From contig JAKCWW010000709.1 in NCBI GenBank assembly GCA_026260175.1, positions 19,127-51,010 of the forward strand: a DNA stretch of 31,884 bases. Reading direction: 5' to 3'. The notes under the pieces are model-generated. The model was not told the DNA's origin. It made no database searches and was given only the letters and a program-made list of their open reading frames with translations. Position 1 is the first letter of the stretch. Each line of letters opens with the position of its first letter. Positions 1 through 10,508 of this stretch are shown here, in pieces. The position numbers and the translations under genes were made by a program. Source of the DNA: Reticulitermes lucifugus. Lineage: Eukaryota; Arthropoda; Insecta; Blattodea; Rhinotermitidae.

Positions 1-1158
1 ATCATCATCGCCGAAGTAACTTGCAGGAGCTTAATGTCGTCTTTACAAAATTACTGAAACGTAAATGAGAACGTTTGCCTCTTGGAATCCCCTTATATAA
101 ACAATTAAGGAATTCCCGCCTCAGCATACTTCGAAGTGCGTTGAACCAATGTTCACTGCACTGCAGGTAATAACCTCTAGTGGCAAAGTCAACAAAATTC
201 AACCAAATACCTAACTCAAAATTTAAACCTAACATCAAAACTCAAAAAGGTAAATCTACCGCTATTATTCATTCATTACAATAATGTAAGGGTTAGTACT
301 TTATGTGCCTTGTATATTGCAGTAGGCTTTTGAATGTGTATTGTGTTTACACATGTCTGATGTTAACCCACATTTTTTAAATGTGTACTGTATGTGCATG
401 GTTTGTGTTCAGTCATTTGCGTATGCCAGCTCATATATGCAGTCTGAGTCTGCCGTATTTGGATTCCCAATCATATATCTGGATTCTCACTCAGTTTCAG
501 TGTAGCCTTTGTGGTAGCACAGGGGTGTACAAATTGTTGGTGCCATGTCACCCATTTGACTAAATTTGTATTGTGGCGTCTAACATTTTTGATTCTGAGT
601 ATAGAAATTTCTTCATATCACTGTCTGGCACCTAGAATTATAAGGTGGCTTTTAGATTTTTGGAAAATTTATGTATCCCTGTGGTAGCAGCATCTCTGAT
701 GCTTCACTTATGGGGTAACCCTTGCCCTTCATTGTGCGATGAGTTCTGGAAGGTGCAGTAATGCATCTACAGGTGCAGAAAGTAGAGAAAAATTATAACT
801 GTGAAACAGAAACATAAAGCTGTGAAGATAAAAGCGGTGATGAGACACTGAAAGTTGGGCGTGCTATAGAGTTCAGTGCGATGACTGCATACAACCGGGC
901 ACAAAGTTCAAGGTTTCACAGGAGCACAGTACATGTTTAAAGAGAGGGTATACTGTATGTGGATTGTAAGTGGGCCAGCACAGCACATATAGAGTGGTGT
1001 GGATAGGTTAAATTTTACTTTTGCAGTCATATGGTGAATAGAATTTTTGTCTAAATGATGAACAGAGCCTGCATCTATTGACCTGCAGTTGTAGTTATCC
1101 TGATTTTCTTTGCATGTTTTTCATAAACCTTATTTTTGACATCCTAATATTGTTACAG
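1..1158 (+). other. UBR3 intron (5' part of window)
   Basis: AT-rich sequence with no convincing exon on either strand. The short open stretches near 5-238 (-) and 381-563 (+) show no family resemblance, codon bias or splice context. The upstream UBR3 exon must lie to the left of the window, because exon A begins inside a codon. Confidence 0.6.
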
Positions 1159-1415
1159 TCAGGCATTTGTAGTATGCATCCAAGATGCGGACTCATTTTT
1201 GACGATGCTCCACGACTTCAGTGCAATGGGTGCTGTCATGAGAAGAGTGATGACTAGTGCACTTACCAGTCCTGAGATCTACAAAAGTCTTACGGACTTC
1301 AGCACAGAAGTTGCTGGTTCTTCAGCCTATCACAACTATATGTCTGAGAGCAAGCACATTTATCAACAAGCCCTCAAATCTCTTCCAAATCCTGAGCCAC
1401 CAGATGAGTACAAAG
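1159..1415 (+). CDS. UBR3: UBR3 exon A
   Basis: The acceptor is TATTGTTACAG just before 1159 and the donor GTTGGT begins at 1416. The first base completes a split codon from an upstream exon that is not in the window. It reads QAFVVCIQDADSFLTMLHDF and ends PDEYK plus one base, so it leaves in phase 1. A start at the TTG of 1199 would miss 13 upstream in-frame codons that belong to the same exon. Confidence 0.82.
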
Positions 1416-4400
1416 GTTGGTTTTAGTGTTCTCAGCCCTTTGGTTTGTAAGATTTCATGTAATTTCTTGGATCCTAGGAACTAAGATATTTGACACATTT
1501 TTGTGTGTGTAAACTTACATTAGATGTGGTTCACAGCATGTTATTGAATTATAAAGATTATGATCTTATGGGATGTGCTGTCATGTAGTTTGGTAACATT
1601 GTTCTAAAATATACAATATTCATGAAGTTGTTTAGTACCCATAATTTTTGGAACAAGTGTAAGAGAGAGTGTGTCACCATATTGTGTTCCAGACTGTCCA
1701 ACCCTCCAGGAGCACCTTGTACATAAAACATTTCTTGAAGAGCTGATGTTCTGGACTGTAAAATATGAATTTCCACTGAAAGTTGTATGCCTGTTGCTCA
1801 ATATGTTACCAGACCCTGATTACAAGGTTAGCATTTTGCCATTTCTTGTGATAATGACTAAATATTTGATCAGGCTCGGCCATGCCATATCTGTGCTCGT
1901 AGGGTATGAGTCCAACTCAGCTTTTCTCTGTGCTCTGAAAGTCTACTGGACAAGATGGCCGTGAAGTGAATAGCTGTGTACAAACTCACATGGGAAGATT
2001 AATAGTGGGCACAAACCTTAACGTGGCATGGCCTACAGAGTGTTTGATCAATGAATGCACTAAGTACCTCTTCATTTTGTATTTTGATGTTTAGATTTAG
2101 TGTTTTATATTATATTATCTCCTCCCCCTCCACCAAAAAGCTTTCCTTTTCAATTTCTTGCAAGCTCTGCCCCACCTTTTTTTGTTATGTCTTTCAGTTC
2201 CTGGCTAAATTGTCTTGTTCTTCGTTGTCCCATGGGTTCTTTCCTTACAAATTTAATGCTAATGTCCTTCTTGGTATCCTTGTTCTGTCCATTCTTTTTA
2301 CATAGCACAACCATTGTAATTGTTCCTCATCTAATGCCATGAACAAATTCTAAATTCAAATTTATAGTCTAAAATTTTGTTTATAATAATCCTGTCCCAT
2401 CTTGTTTCTCCCTCATTGCATCTCAAACATTTTATGTGACTAGTAATCAAATCAGAAACAAGTGTATAACTTTCTCTTGTCCATGATTGCCCCTGCACAG
2501 ATATTGTCATGTTTTATACTGAACTACAAAAGTTCAAAACTGAGTGAAATTTTATCATACCAAATCATTTTTAAATTAATATTGGTGACTTGTTATTACA
2601 GGAAGCTTTAACGCGAGCTTTTGTCCTACACTACAGTCGCATTTCTAGGCTGTTAGAGGCATCAATAGACCCTGAAACACTGTCCAACAGGGTGGTCCAT
2701 GTTAGTGTACAGTTGTTCAGCAATGAGAGCCTAGCAGTCAGGATGGTTGAACAACTGAACTTGCTTCATGTGATGGTGATAAGTCTCAAGCGAATGATGA
2801 GCAACATTCTTATCCAGAGCACCCTCCATGGTGTGTACAATATTACTGTCTGCTGTATGGGATGGTTAGAAACTAAGCTTCTATGATATAAATGTCTTGA
2901 AATGACCATTGAGTCTTTGTGATTGATAATACACCTATATTCTGCATAGCCCATCTGAAGATGGGGACACAAATTGTCAAGTTACAGTGTTCAGATACTG
3001 TTTCATTTTGGTGTTACAGATCCTAGCAAGAATTTTCACTATGTGGTGGACTGTGGACATAATATAATGAAGGAGCATCGTTACTGGCCTCTAGTATCTG
3101 ATCTGAACAATGTGCTATCACACCGTCCAATAGCGATCAAGTTCATGAGCGATGACAACTTGCTGGAGATGTGGTTCGCATTCTTGTCAATGTTTCAAGG
3201 TGAGGACACAGTAGGAGTGTGTTTGTGAACAGAGCGAAGAACTAACAGAACGGTGGGAAAGACTGTGTAACAATAAGCGTTGTAATTTGTACTCTTCACC
3301 AAATATTAGGGTAGTGAAATCATGGGGATGACACGGGTGTGACATACAATATAAGCACTTGGGCCTTTGGCACCAGAAATGACCTTTAAACAACAGGGTT
3401 GGTATTTGAATTTGAGCACATGGCGTATGAAAAACGTGAGTTTTATTTGAACAGAAAGGATAATATTATAAAACAAAGCATTTTGTGGAAAGTATAACAG
3501 GGATTATGCATGTCTTATAAGTACAGTAAATTTCCTTCTTGCTGAAATATATAAAATGAATTTCTTAGACGTGTTGTGAGTGCAGATCATTTAAAGGTTA
3601 AAATTCCAGCGTGATCTGCAGCAGACTGAAATTTAAAGGGCTGCATAGGAGTGGCCATAATAAGCCATCGGCGGTTGGCATTCAGTGTTTTGAGCATCAC
3701 ATCATGTGTTAGAAGTCTGTAACATTCAGTGCCATGGGGTTATTTTATAAATATCACCAATGTTGTGTCCTGTGTTTGAAGATTTTGACATAGTGTAATG
3801 ACAATTAAAAGGAGATAGTGCTGTATTTGATGGTATATTTTGAGTACTTTTGATAATGAACTTTGGGTTCTATAAAAGGCAAAGATTGAGTAGCTGAGCA
3901 ACTGTTAGCTTCTCAAGAGGGTCTCCACTCATTTAGTTAGTTCCTTATGAAAAGATACAGAAGAAACAGCGTGCATTTCTGTTGAGCCACACATCCTTTG
4001 TACTGCTGCTTGTTAGGATGGTTCCCAGATGTTATGTTCATGTACATTTCTTGCAGGTATGAATGTGAACATTCGAGAGTTGTCTCAGCATGTTGAATTT
4101 GAGCCCAACACATACTATGCAGCATTCTCAGCTGAACTTGAGTCAAGTGCATACCCAATGTGGGCTTTACTGTCACATTTATCAGACTCCAGTACAGTGG
4201 AACTGACTCGACGTATTCTCAACAGCTGTCAGCTTGCGTTGCAGGACTGGTTGGATGCCATCGAATTCTCACACCCTTACATGGTAAAAATTTTGTATGA
4301 TTTTGGTTAGTAGATTGAGACTTGTTACTTTTGCTTTGACCTTGCCATCAGTGAATGTACATGGCCAGAACTGTTTTGTGTTGCACTGGGGTTTTTTGTT

Positions 4401-5508
4401 TTTTAATTTCTTGTTCTTTTGTATCACAGTCAGTTGGCATCAGGTGTTTTATCAGTAGGGAGCAGATTAGTGAACATAATAAATATTGATGTGTTATTGC
4501 TATGACCAACACTACTGATCATTCCACTCTTTGTAAGTCCTTATCACTGGCTTACATTTTAAAGCCAGTATGTCCAGTTTTTGTCACTTAATATTATATG
4601 CATATTTCCCAAATAAAAAGTGTGTTCTGTACCTGTGTTGAAACACCATGTAATTCTACCGTTGATAGTAATATCTGTAGCAACCACTGTATGTTAGTGT
4701 TTTATTATTGGTTCTCATATTTGTCGTGTCTCCTGGAAAATTAGTAATTCAGATATGGTTTATGAAGAGTGTCAGTGAAATGTTGTTCACAAAAGTTAAA
4801 CATTCAGAGCCTTACAATGGGACAAATCTGACCAGTGTTCTGTTATAGTGTATGTGAGCAAGTTGCCTTATCAAACCATAGCATCTGTTTACAATAACTA
4901 ACATGTTAACCCTTTACTGTGTGCCTTCGATCATGAAATTTACAAATTTATTACTCTTATTATTAGCATGCACTACACAGCACAGTTCTCTTCTTACACT
5001 CGTGGGTGTTCGTCTAGTAGTTCATATAACAGGAGTGACAGATGACAGAAATTTTGTATTTTCCATAACAGAGTTTTTCTTCTTCTTCTCTCCCCCCCCC
5101 CCTCAGGTGGTTGTAAGTTGGGAAATAAAGGATGGGGAAGGGTAATGTGTACTGTGTGACATGTACAAAATACATTATATAATTTATTTCCCCTCAGAAT
5201 TAGGGTTTATGTGTTACATGATAGCAGAAAATTTTATACAATTATGTCCTCATTTTATATTCCTCTGTGGGTCAGTGGATTTGAATATTATATGAACAAG
5301 GCACCATCATTGAGTATCATACCTGATGAGCACGTTTGTTTTGTGTCCACAGAGTGATAATCTTCAAGTATCTTTCCATCTACCATTGCACCGCTATTTG
5401 TCAGTACTCATGTGCCAGGCCATCAAACATCAGGGCCTGTCTCTAAAGGATGTGCTGCCACCTAGGGATGTGCTGATGCTGAGCATGATGCACCCACTTC
5501 GTGTCCAG
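1159..5508 (+). CDS. UBR3: E3 ubiquitin-protein ligase UBR3, internal portion (six exons, partial at both ends)
   Basis: Exons 1159-1415, 1693-1826, 2602-2830, 3020-3199, 4057-4283 and 5353-5508 join into one frame of 394 codons, with GT/AG at every junction and matching phases (1, 0, 1, 1, 0). Seen: landmarks such as LLLNMLPDPDYK, VDCGHNIMKEHRYWPLVSDL, FMSDDNLLEMWFAFLSMFQG, HVEFEPNTYYAAFSAELE and VSFHLPLHRYLSVLMCQA. From memory of the family, these resemble the central region of UBR3, a large (about 1,900-residue) member of the UBR-box/RING ubiquitin ligases. UBR1/UBR2 share only parts of this text. Known: UBR3 conjugates ubiquitin to targets in the cytoplasm; in Drosophila it has been linked to DIAP1 and Costal-2 turnover. 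The UBR box and RING finger are not in this window; they belong to other exons. The frame is open at 5508 (phase 0), but no continuation is visible in the rest of the window. Confidence is high for a UBR-family ligase, a little lower for UBR3 specifically. Confidence 0.85.
1693..1826 (+). CDS. UBR3: UBR3 exon B
   Basis: The acceptor is TTGTGTTCCAG and the donor is AAG|GTTAGC. The first two bases complete Asp (G|AC) and the exon reads CPTLQEHLVHKTFLEELMFW through NMLPDPDYK, ending in phase 0. Confidence 0.83.
1827..2601 (+). other. UBR3 intron B-C
   Basis: T-rich intron without recognisable repeats. The open frames at 2051-2342 are low-complexity (F, S, L, P rich) translations of a pyrimidine tract and not genes. 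Confidence 0.6.
2602..2830 (+). CDS. UBR3: UBR3 exon C
   Basis: The acceptor is TTGTTATTACAG and the donor is CCATG|GTGTGT. It reads EALTRAFVLHYSRISRLLEA and includes HVSVQLFSNESLAVRM. It ends TLH plus one base, phase 1. The intron-side reading beyond 2830 quickly loses family resemblance. Confidence 0.83.
3020..3199 (+). CDS. UBR3: UBR3 exon D
   Basis: The acceptor is TTGGTGTTACAG and the donor is CAAG|GTGAGG. The split codon G|AT gives Asp, then PSKNFHYVVDCGHNIMKEHR, and it ends FLSMFQ plus one base. This is one of the most family-diagnostic exons (PLVSDLNNVLSHRPIAIKF). Confidence 0.86.
3222..3362 (+). mobile_element. LINE 3'-end fragment (copy 1) in the UBR3 intron
   Basis: From about 3240 the + strand reads ELTERWERLCNNKRCNLYSS, then PNIRVVKS, and near 3353 KHLGPLAP. 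These align with the tail of an insect non-LTR retrotransposon ORF2, whose copies elsewhere in this window read KLHNxExHNLY, RMIKSR and RPLxRxRxRWEDNIKM. It is frameshifted and has stops. A detached piece of the element's tail (GCTGAGCAACTGTTAGCTTC) lies near 3893, beyond a MITE. Confidence 0.6.
3363..3601 (+). mobile_element. piggyBac-type MITE family B, copy 1
   Basis: This shares most of its length with 6744-6967: both contain TTATTTGAACAGAAA, GCATTTTGTGGAAA, TGTCTTA and AAATTTCCTT. The right end ATCATTTAAAGGTTAA matches the inverted end of the other copy and finishes in TTAA. The left end is decayed (CCTTTGG then AATGACC). It sits directly after a LINE fragment. Confidence 0.6.
3602..4056 (+). 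other. UBR3 intron D-E, 3' part with LINE tail remnant
   Basis: Mostly featureless AT-rich intron. At about 3890-3935 it contains GAGTAGCTGAGCAACTGTTA and a following AGCTTCTCAAGAGGGTCT, which match the tails after the LINE fragments at 6365-6405 and, in reverse, near 27420-27440. Confidence 0.45.
4057..4283 (+). CDS. UBR3: UBR3 exon E
   Basis: The acceptor is CATTTCTTGCAG and the donor is ATG|GTAAAA. The split codon G|GT gives Gly, so the join reads MFQGMNVNIRELSQHVEFEP. It continues through YPMWALLSHL to FSHPYM and ends in phase 0. Confidence 0.86.
4284..5352 (+). other. UBR3 intron E-F
   Basis: AT-rich intron. An isolated TTAACCCTTT at 4908-4917 resembles the left end of the piggyBac-type MITEs found later, but I could not locate a matching right end. 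A C-run (about 5091-5102) precedes CTCAGG. No exon is visible. Confidence 0.45.
5353..5508 (+). CDS. UBR3: UBR3 exon F (last one visible)
   Basis: The acceptor is TTGTGTCCACAG and the donor is CAG|GTAGGA. It reads SDNLQVSFHLPLHRYLSVLM and ends MMHPLRVQ in phase 0. The family continues past this point with an aromatic-rich segment that I cannot find on this strand in the remaining 26 kb. Confidence 0.84.
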
Positions 5509-6027
5509 GTAGGATCAAAAACATTTTTGTATGTGTCAGCAGGGCTCCAGAAATATAGCTGCCCACTCATCCATAGTTAGTGGAGACAAATGTGGAGTGT
5601 AAAATGTTTGTATCAAGCCTTCTGAAAGTCTGATAGTGCATTAAGTGGCTGATGGATTAAAATTGAGTTTCTGGAGCTATGTATGCCAGTATATAGTGGG
5701 GTGGTGTGGGGCCATTGCTGTTGGTGTTGGACAAGTCAGACCTCAGTGTGAAAGAATATTTAAGTAGTAGTCATATGCCTCTTCACCTAAACAGATTACT
5801 GTATTTTAAAGCTGAATTCTTGCTGTCACTTTAACTGATGTACCCAATTTTTAATTTAAAGTTTTATTAAAAGTCCCTTTATATTTCACGCATACCTATG
5901 TTGTGTAAGGAAGTTGAGTGACAGGGATAGCAGCATGTTTGATATTCAAGCAGATGGGATCAATTTCAACTTTGTTTTGTGTGGTTTAGCATGACTGATT
6001 TTCTGTCGTTGTTGTATGTTGGTAGGA
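5509..6027 (+). other. Non-coding interval after the last UBR3 exon
   Basis: AT-rich sequence with no recognisable exon, repeat or regulatory signal. If UBR3 is intact this is the start of its next intron. Confidence 0.5.
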
Positions 6028-6410
6028 CTTAAGAGGTAGAAAGCAAGGGGAAACTGGAATAAGTTGTATAATTAGGAGCACTTTGTAATTTGTAGTTTTC
6101 ACCGCATATTGTTAGGATGATTGAATCATGGAGTATGAGAGAAGGGCATGTATGTAGGAGATGTATACTACAGTGTTTTGTCCACAAAACTTGATGGAAG
6201 GAGACCGCTTTGACAACCTAGGCATAGGTGGGAGAATAATAATATAATGGATCTTGAAGAAATAGGTGGGAGGATGTGGAGGGGATTCATTTGGCTCTGA
6301 ACATGGACTGGTGGCAGACACTTGTGTAAATATGGTAGTGAACTTGCAGTGCCTGTAAGTACAACAGATTTTTCAACTAGCTGAGCAACTATTAGCTTAT
6401 TAAGGACTCT
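6028..6410 (+). mobile_element. LINE 3'-end fragment (copy 2)
   Basis: Frame-broken but readable. VRMIESWSMREGH occurs near 6115. KLDGRRPL, then a stop, then QPRHRWEN and MDLEEIGGRMWRGFIWL span about 6188-6300, followed by TWTGGRHL. This order matches the C-terminal tail of the same LINE as the other copies. The non-coding tail GCTGAGCAACTATTAGCTTA follows at about 6380-6400. Confidence 0.68.
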
Positions 6411-6743
6411 GATTCATGTAATAAGTTATTTTTTGGGAGAAAATCTTACTTTTATGGGTGGGTCAAGTGGACTTGTGATATTTTCCATGATGAATCATTT
6501 TCACAAATTTTGTGAAAAAAGAAAGTGCATCAATTAAGTTGTGAAGTACAGTATTTGACATTCTGACCTCGAGACACTATTTTTAACATCTGCCTGAAAG
6601 TGAATTCAGCATTTAACATCCATATAATGTATAGGGATGTAATGGTGCTGTATGTTTCCTATTTTGCTACTGCAGATCAAACAGAGAACACTCAGCTATG
6701 TTATGCAATTCACTCTTGCCAGTATGTTTGACAGCCATGGCTG

Positions 6744-6967
6744 TTAACCTGTAAATGACCAAGTTAGAATTTAAATTTTAGTGCATGATTTATAAAAAAC
6801 ATATTATTTGAACAGAAAAAGATAAAATTATTAAATAAACGGCATTTTGTGGAAAATAAAACGAGATTGCACAGCATGTCTTAAAAATGCAGCAAATTTC
6901 CTTGTTGCATAAATACATAAACTGTAATTTCTAGGGGTGTTGTGAACACTGGTCATTCAAAGGTTAA
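6744..6967 (+). mobile_element. piggyBac-type MITE family B, copy 2
   Basis: A 224-bp element bounded by TTAA on both sides. The ends are inverted repeats: TTAACCTGTAAATGACC on the left and GGTCATTCAAAGGTTAA on the right agree at 15 of 17 positions. TTAA target duplication and CCTTT-like ends are typical of piggyBac-group non-autonomous elements. There is no coding capacity. A second copy lies at 3363-3601. Confidence 0.72.
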
Positions 6968-7897
6968 AGCCCTATGTAAGTATTGTGGTAGAGATCTTGA
7001 ATATGAGTGGAATCTTTGTTCAAATTCTTTCTAATTACATGAGGAAAGCTGTTTCTTAATTTGTGAGTTAGTCCTTCAAAGTTTTTATTTTATGATACTG
7101 ACAAAGGAAGGAATACTGTGAAGAGGGCAACTGAACATGAATTTTCTCATTATGCGGTCAGTTTGTAAAGTGTTTCCAACTCTGAGTAGACATACTGACC
7201 ATATGATATTTTGTGATTCATATAGCAGGAAATATTTCTGTTACAATTGAAGTTTTCTGTTGTAATGTGGAAATCTTTTGCAACAAGACGCATGTAGTTC
7301 ATACTGAATCCCAACTAATGTCCCAAAAATTGGACAGATCATTGTATACCCAAAATGCTGTGGAGGTGACTGCACCTCTACATGCTGTAACATCCACGTT
7401 AACACTTTCTGTACGTTTATGCTTTAAATTTACTATTAAATGGATTCTGCAGTAGGATGTACATACTGTACTAAAGACACAAGTTTTTGTCACACATTGT
7501 GAATATTTGGTCACTCCTTACTGAGGCATTAGACTCATGGATGTTTGGAGATGGATGCTTATCAACAGTGTCTGGTTGTGTAGGCGCAGTATTTTGTATC
7601 AGTGTGATTTGAGTCACCCCAGCTATGCTAGTAAGATTCTCAGATATTTTGTTCATTGATGTGAGTTTCAAAGTGGCTACATGGAACAGAATCTTATTCT
7701 GTCTCATTCACGCACTCTGACAAAAACCAAAATGTGCACTCATATACAAGCCCACACACATACACACAAAAGTGTTTATGCCAAAACATATGCCCACATA
7801 CACACGCACAAGCATTCCAATCTTTGCATACCAATCTTTCATTCTGTGGGCTTTAGTGTACACTCAGTGTCAGTGACGTGTCGTAGTGTTCTGCTTA
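6968..7897 (+). other. Non-coding interval with a CA-rich microsatellite
   Basis: No gene is visible. Positions 7751-7811 are an imperfect CA/CACATA microsatellite, which explains the T/H/K-rich open frame over it. The open frames on both strands at 7213-7707 overlap each other and have no family resemblance. Confidence 0.5.
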
Positions 7898-9410
7898 TCA
7901 TGGCCACAACATAGAGGCTTGGCAGTACCCAAACTGAAAGACAGTTTTCTCTAGATATTGATTTTGATGGATACAGCACCTAGCTGATTGATGTTGAAGT
8001 TGAGTGTCTGAAGAATGATCCACAACCTGAGACCATTGCTGGTGAGAACTTGAACTGCAAACCTCCACAAGGAAGGCACAGGGCTGTACACTCATTTACT
8101 GCAGCTCCCAGTGGTGTCAAGAAAAATGAGGGCCTCATGTGTGAAAAAAAATAGCATTTCTCTCATTGTGCTATTGTATTTCACAGACGAAATCGCACCT
8201 TCCTGACCTGTGTGACATGCCTGTTACTGAAATACTGGACATCATGTAAGAGACAGTTTGTAGTACTGGTCCGCACTTGAACAGTTCCACACAGTTTCAC
8301 ACTAACACCATGAAACATGATGGATACTTTTACATATTGCACTTGTTCTATTTCTCTGACAGTACCAAGAAACCTAACGTCAGTGATAAAACTGACAGAC
8401 TATGGATGCCGAGAACATTTTCTGACAGATTGAATGATTTTACAACCCCTCCTAAAATTTGTTACTGGATGAAGTTATTCTGAAATTCAGAGATTGGGTA
8501 ATTTTCAGACAGTATATACATAAGAATAATAAATGTTCTGGCCAGAGAATTTACAAGCTTTGTGAGATGACAAGCTACACATAAGAGATAAAGTTTTACA
8601 TTGGTAAAAGACTCCAAGAATGCAACTAAGAAAATGACACCTACACACACAAATGTTAGACATCTTACCAGAAAAGGGGAATGGGTTGTATGCAAGTTGT
8701 ATGTGGAAAATTTATTTTCTGCTCTTGCTTTATCCGATTACCTGACTGATAGAAAATTAGACTGCTGTGGCACTGTCCTTCCAAACCATAAAGGTATGCC
8801 ACGTGACTTTGGACACAAGACACTAAAAATGAAATGGGAAGCAAGAATTAGGAGAGAGAAGGCTGTGATGGTATGAAAGGACAAAAGAGAAAGACTTACT
8901 AACATGCATCAACCACAGCAGAAGGAAACATCAAGGATGAACAGGCCATCAAGCTCACCACTGTGCAAAGCTATATCATGCACATGGGTGATTGAGTGGA
9001 AAATACCAATTCAGTGAATTGACATACATTCATATGGACAAAGTAGCTGTTCTTTCATCCACTGGACCTATCCATTTTGAATAGCTCGTTCATGTTTTCA
9101 TCTTGTGGTGCTAAGAGTTCTCATCAAGGTTTAAGAACACATCTGGAGAGAAATTTTGTAGAAGGAGCAAGAAGACTGGGGCATATCCACTCTCTGAGAC
9201 AAGGAAGATCAGCATCTGCAGAAGAAGAAAAAAGGAAAGAAAGAAAGAAAGAAAGATTGCCTTTCTGTGAGGAACAGTGATAAGTTGCTGAAAAGAGCAG
9301 TCACCTGAGATGTAATGTGTTCTGCATGTGGACTGAGTATGATAAGTTGTACGAGTGAAAAGTGTGAAATGTGACTGTGTGTTACTTGCTACAAAGACGC
9401 TGAACTTGTG
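7898..9410 (+). pseudogene. Decayed piggyBac-family transposase
   Basis: Fragments in several frames follow the order of a piggyBac (DDE_Tnp_1_7-type) transposase. An acidic N-terminus lies at about 7945-8080 (SLDIDFDGYST, LIDVEVECLKND). The catalytic-domain strip near 8479-8580 reads VILKFRDWVIFRQYI and QRIYKLCEMTSYT, then IGK. About 8699-8830 reads LYVENLFSALALSDYLTDRK, CCGTVLPNHKGMPRDFGHKT and LKMKWEARIR. About 8905-9000 reads TTAEGNIKDEQAIKLTTVQS, then IMHMGD. The C-terminal part at 9065-9190 reads LDLSILNSSFMFSSCGAKSS and LRTHLERNFVEGARR. A cysteine-containing tail lies at about 9300-9400. Stops and frameshifts occur throughout, so it cannot make an active enzyme. Known: piggyBac transposases cut and paste at TTAA. 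This relic may be a cousin of the source of the TTAA-flanked MITEs in the window, but I saw no terminal repeats flanking it. Confidence 0.82.
9221..9255 (+). repeat. GAA/GAAA microsatellite inside the piggyBac relic
   Basis: A purine tract of GAA then GAAA units. It translates to an E/K-rich run and probably expanded after the transposase died. Confidence 0.7.
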
Positions 9411-9558
9411 CTGTGGGGCCGAAGATGTGGGTACACATTTCAAATCTTTGGCTATAAACATGAGTAAAGAGCATATGTCAAAGAGTGTAACGCAGTGCAT
9501 GCCATCATAATATAGTTGGTGGCAGAAGACCTTTCATATATGGGGGGCAGGAAAGAAG

Positions 9559-9765
9559 TTTTCAGATATGAAACTCAGAATCTTTATTTGCTATTTTCAG
9601 TCATAATTTAAAATAAGTCTTCAGAATTGGCATTTGAAAGCATTATGTGAAATCTTTGTGTTGGAGTTCTTAAGAGGTCTCCAGGAATGAAAGTTGGAAG
9701 CTTTACTTGCAATATTTATGTAGGAGTTTTCTTGAAATCTTCAAAGCTGAAACTTGTAAACCCAA
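9559..9765 (+). repeat. Degenerate tandem repeat, about 60-bp unit, 3.5 copies
   Basis: Units start at 9559, 9618, 9678 and 9738 (spacings 59, 60, 60). Each opens with T-Y-T-Y-CA (TTTTCAGATATGAAACT, TCTTCAGAATTGGCATT, TCTCCAGGAATGAAAGTTGG, TCTTCAAAGCTGAAACTTG). Each continues with a shared middle such as GAAGCTTTACTTGCAATATT or GAATCTTTATTTGCTATTTT, and units 2 and 3 share TGTTGGAGTTCTTAAGAGG or TGTAGGAGTTTTCTTGAAA near the end. The unit is a multiple of three, but stops interrupt the reading frame. It is located between the piggyBac relic and the 3' end of the minus-strand gene. Confidence 0.65.
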
Positions 9766-9948
9766 TGAGAATCAGGTTCTTAGATACACCTGTGTTCTCA
9801 AGATGTAAAGGGTGAAGTAACATGATGTTACTTTGTGCACATAAAATTCTCTGATGTTGGTTTGAAGTAAAATTGATACTCATAACATCTTTGTTGATCG
9901 TACAAACATATAAGTGAACAGTAATATCAGTTTTATAATCAGTACCGT

Positions 9949-9954
9949 TTTATT
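9949..9954 (-). terminator. Candidate polyadenylation signal of the secreted-protein gene
   Basis: TTTATT on the + strand is AATAAA on the - strand, about 245 nt past the stop codon at 10199. It is the nearest canonical hexamer I noticed downstream. Nothing else in the sequence confirms use. Confidence 0.35.
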
Positions 9955-10198
9955 ACTAATACCACAATTTCAATACATCAATAATTTGAACAAAAATAAG
10001 AAGCCCCTGTGTGATACAGTTTTAATTTCAGTTTACTTTGATCTGTATGTCAATGAGCAGTACACACTGTTCAAATCTGTAGCTACAGTATTGATCAAGT
10101 ATTTCTTCAACATTAGTATTTTTGCATGTAAATATTACAAATACTGAAACAAAAAAACATTGATACTACTGGTTGAGGAGAAAAAACTTGAATCTGGA

Positions 10199-10508
10199 TC
10201 AGTTCACTTCATCTTCAATGACTGGAAATGTAGCTTGTATATGAGTGCTGAAGTCATACGTCACAACTTTAGGTCCTATAAAACCTCCATAGCCTGGACG
10301 TCCCTTGTGGTAAATTCCAGCTCCAGCAAGTAGAGTAGGTGGATCAGGTGCCACAGGTTGAGCATCCAGGAATGGTATTGTAGTCTGTGCTGCGTCTGCA
10401 TTTATATCGGAGTGTGTGAACAGCAGGAACTGGTCAGATTGTGAATCAACTGCGGAACCCTCATTTGTAGATATTGGCACATCGGGATTGGAGATATACA
10501 GTCTCTCC
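10199..10508 (-). CDS. DUF4803-like gene, exon 7 and stop
   Basis: The acceptor is TGTCCTTCGCAG. The split codon AG|G gives Arg and the exon reads [20 protein letters not shown], then [20 protein letters not shown] and a Pro/Gly-rich end with [18 protein letters not shown]. The TGA is at 10201-10199 on the - strand. An upstream in-frame Met is not needed, because the exon starts within the coding sequence. Confidence 0.84.

Noticed and set aside
2051..2342. Two overlapping + strand frames rich in F, S, P and L
   Set aside because: Pyrimidine-rich intron sequence, with no domain and no conservation cue.
4908..4917. A third family A MITE starting TTAACCCTTT
   Set aside because: No matching right end or shared interior was found. 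A ten-base match alone is weak.
7681..7914. A T/H-rich 77-codon frame
   Set aside because: A translation of the CA microsatellite.
9914..10147. A 77-codon + strand frame with hydrophobic content
   Set aside because: It lies antisense in the probable 3' flank of the minus-strand gene, is AT-driven (I, N, K, F, Y), and shows no signal or family.
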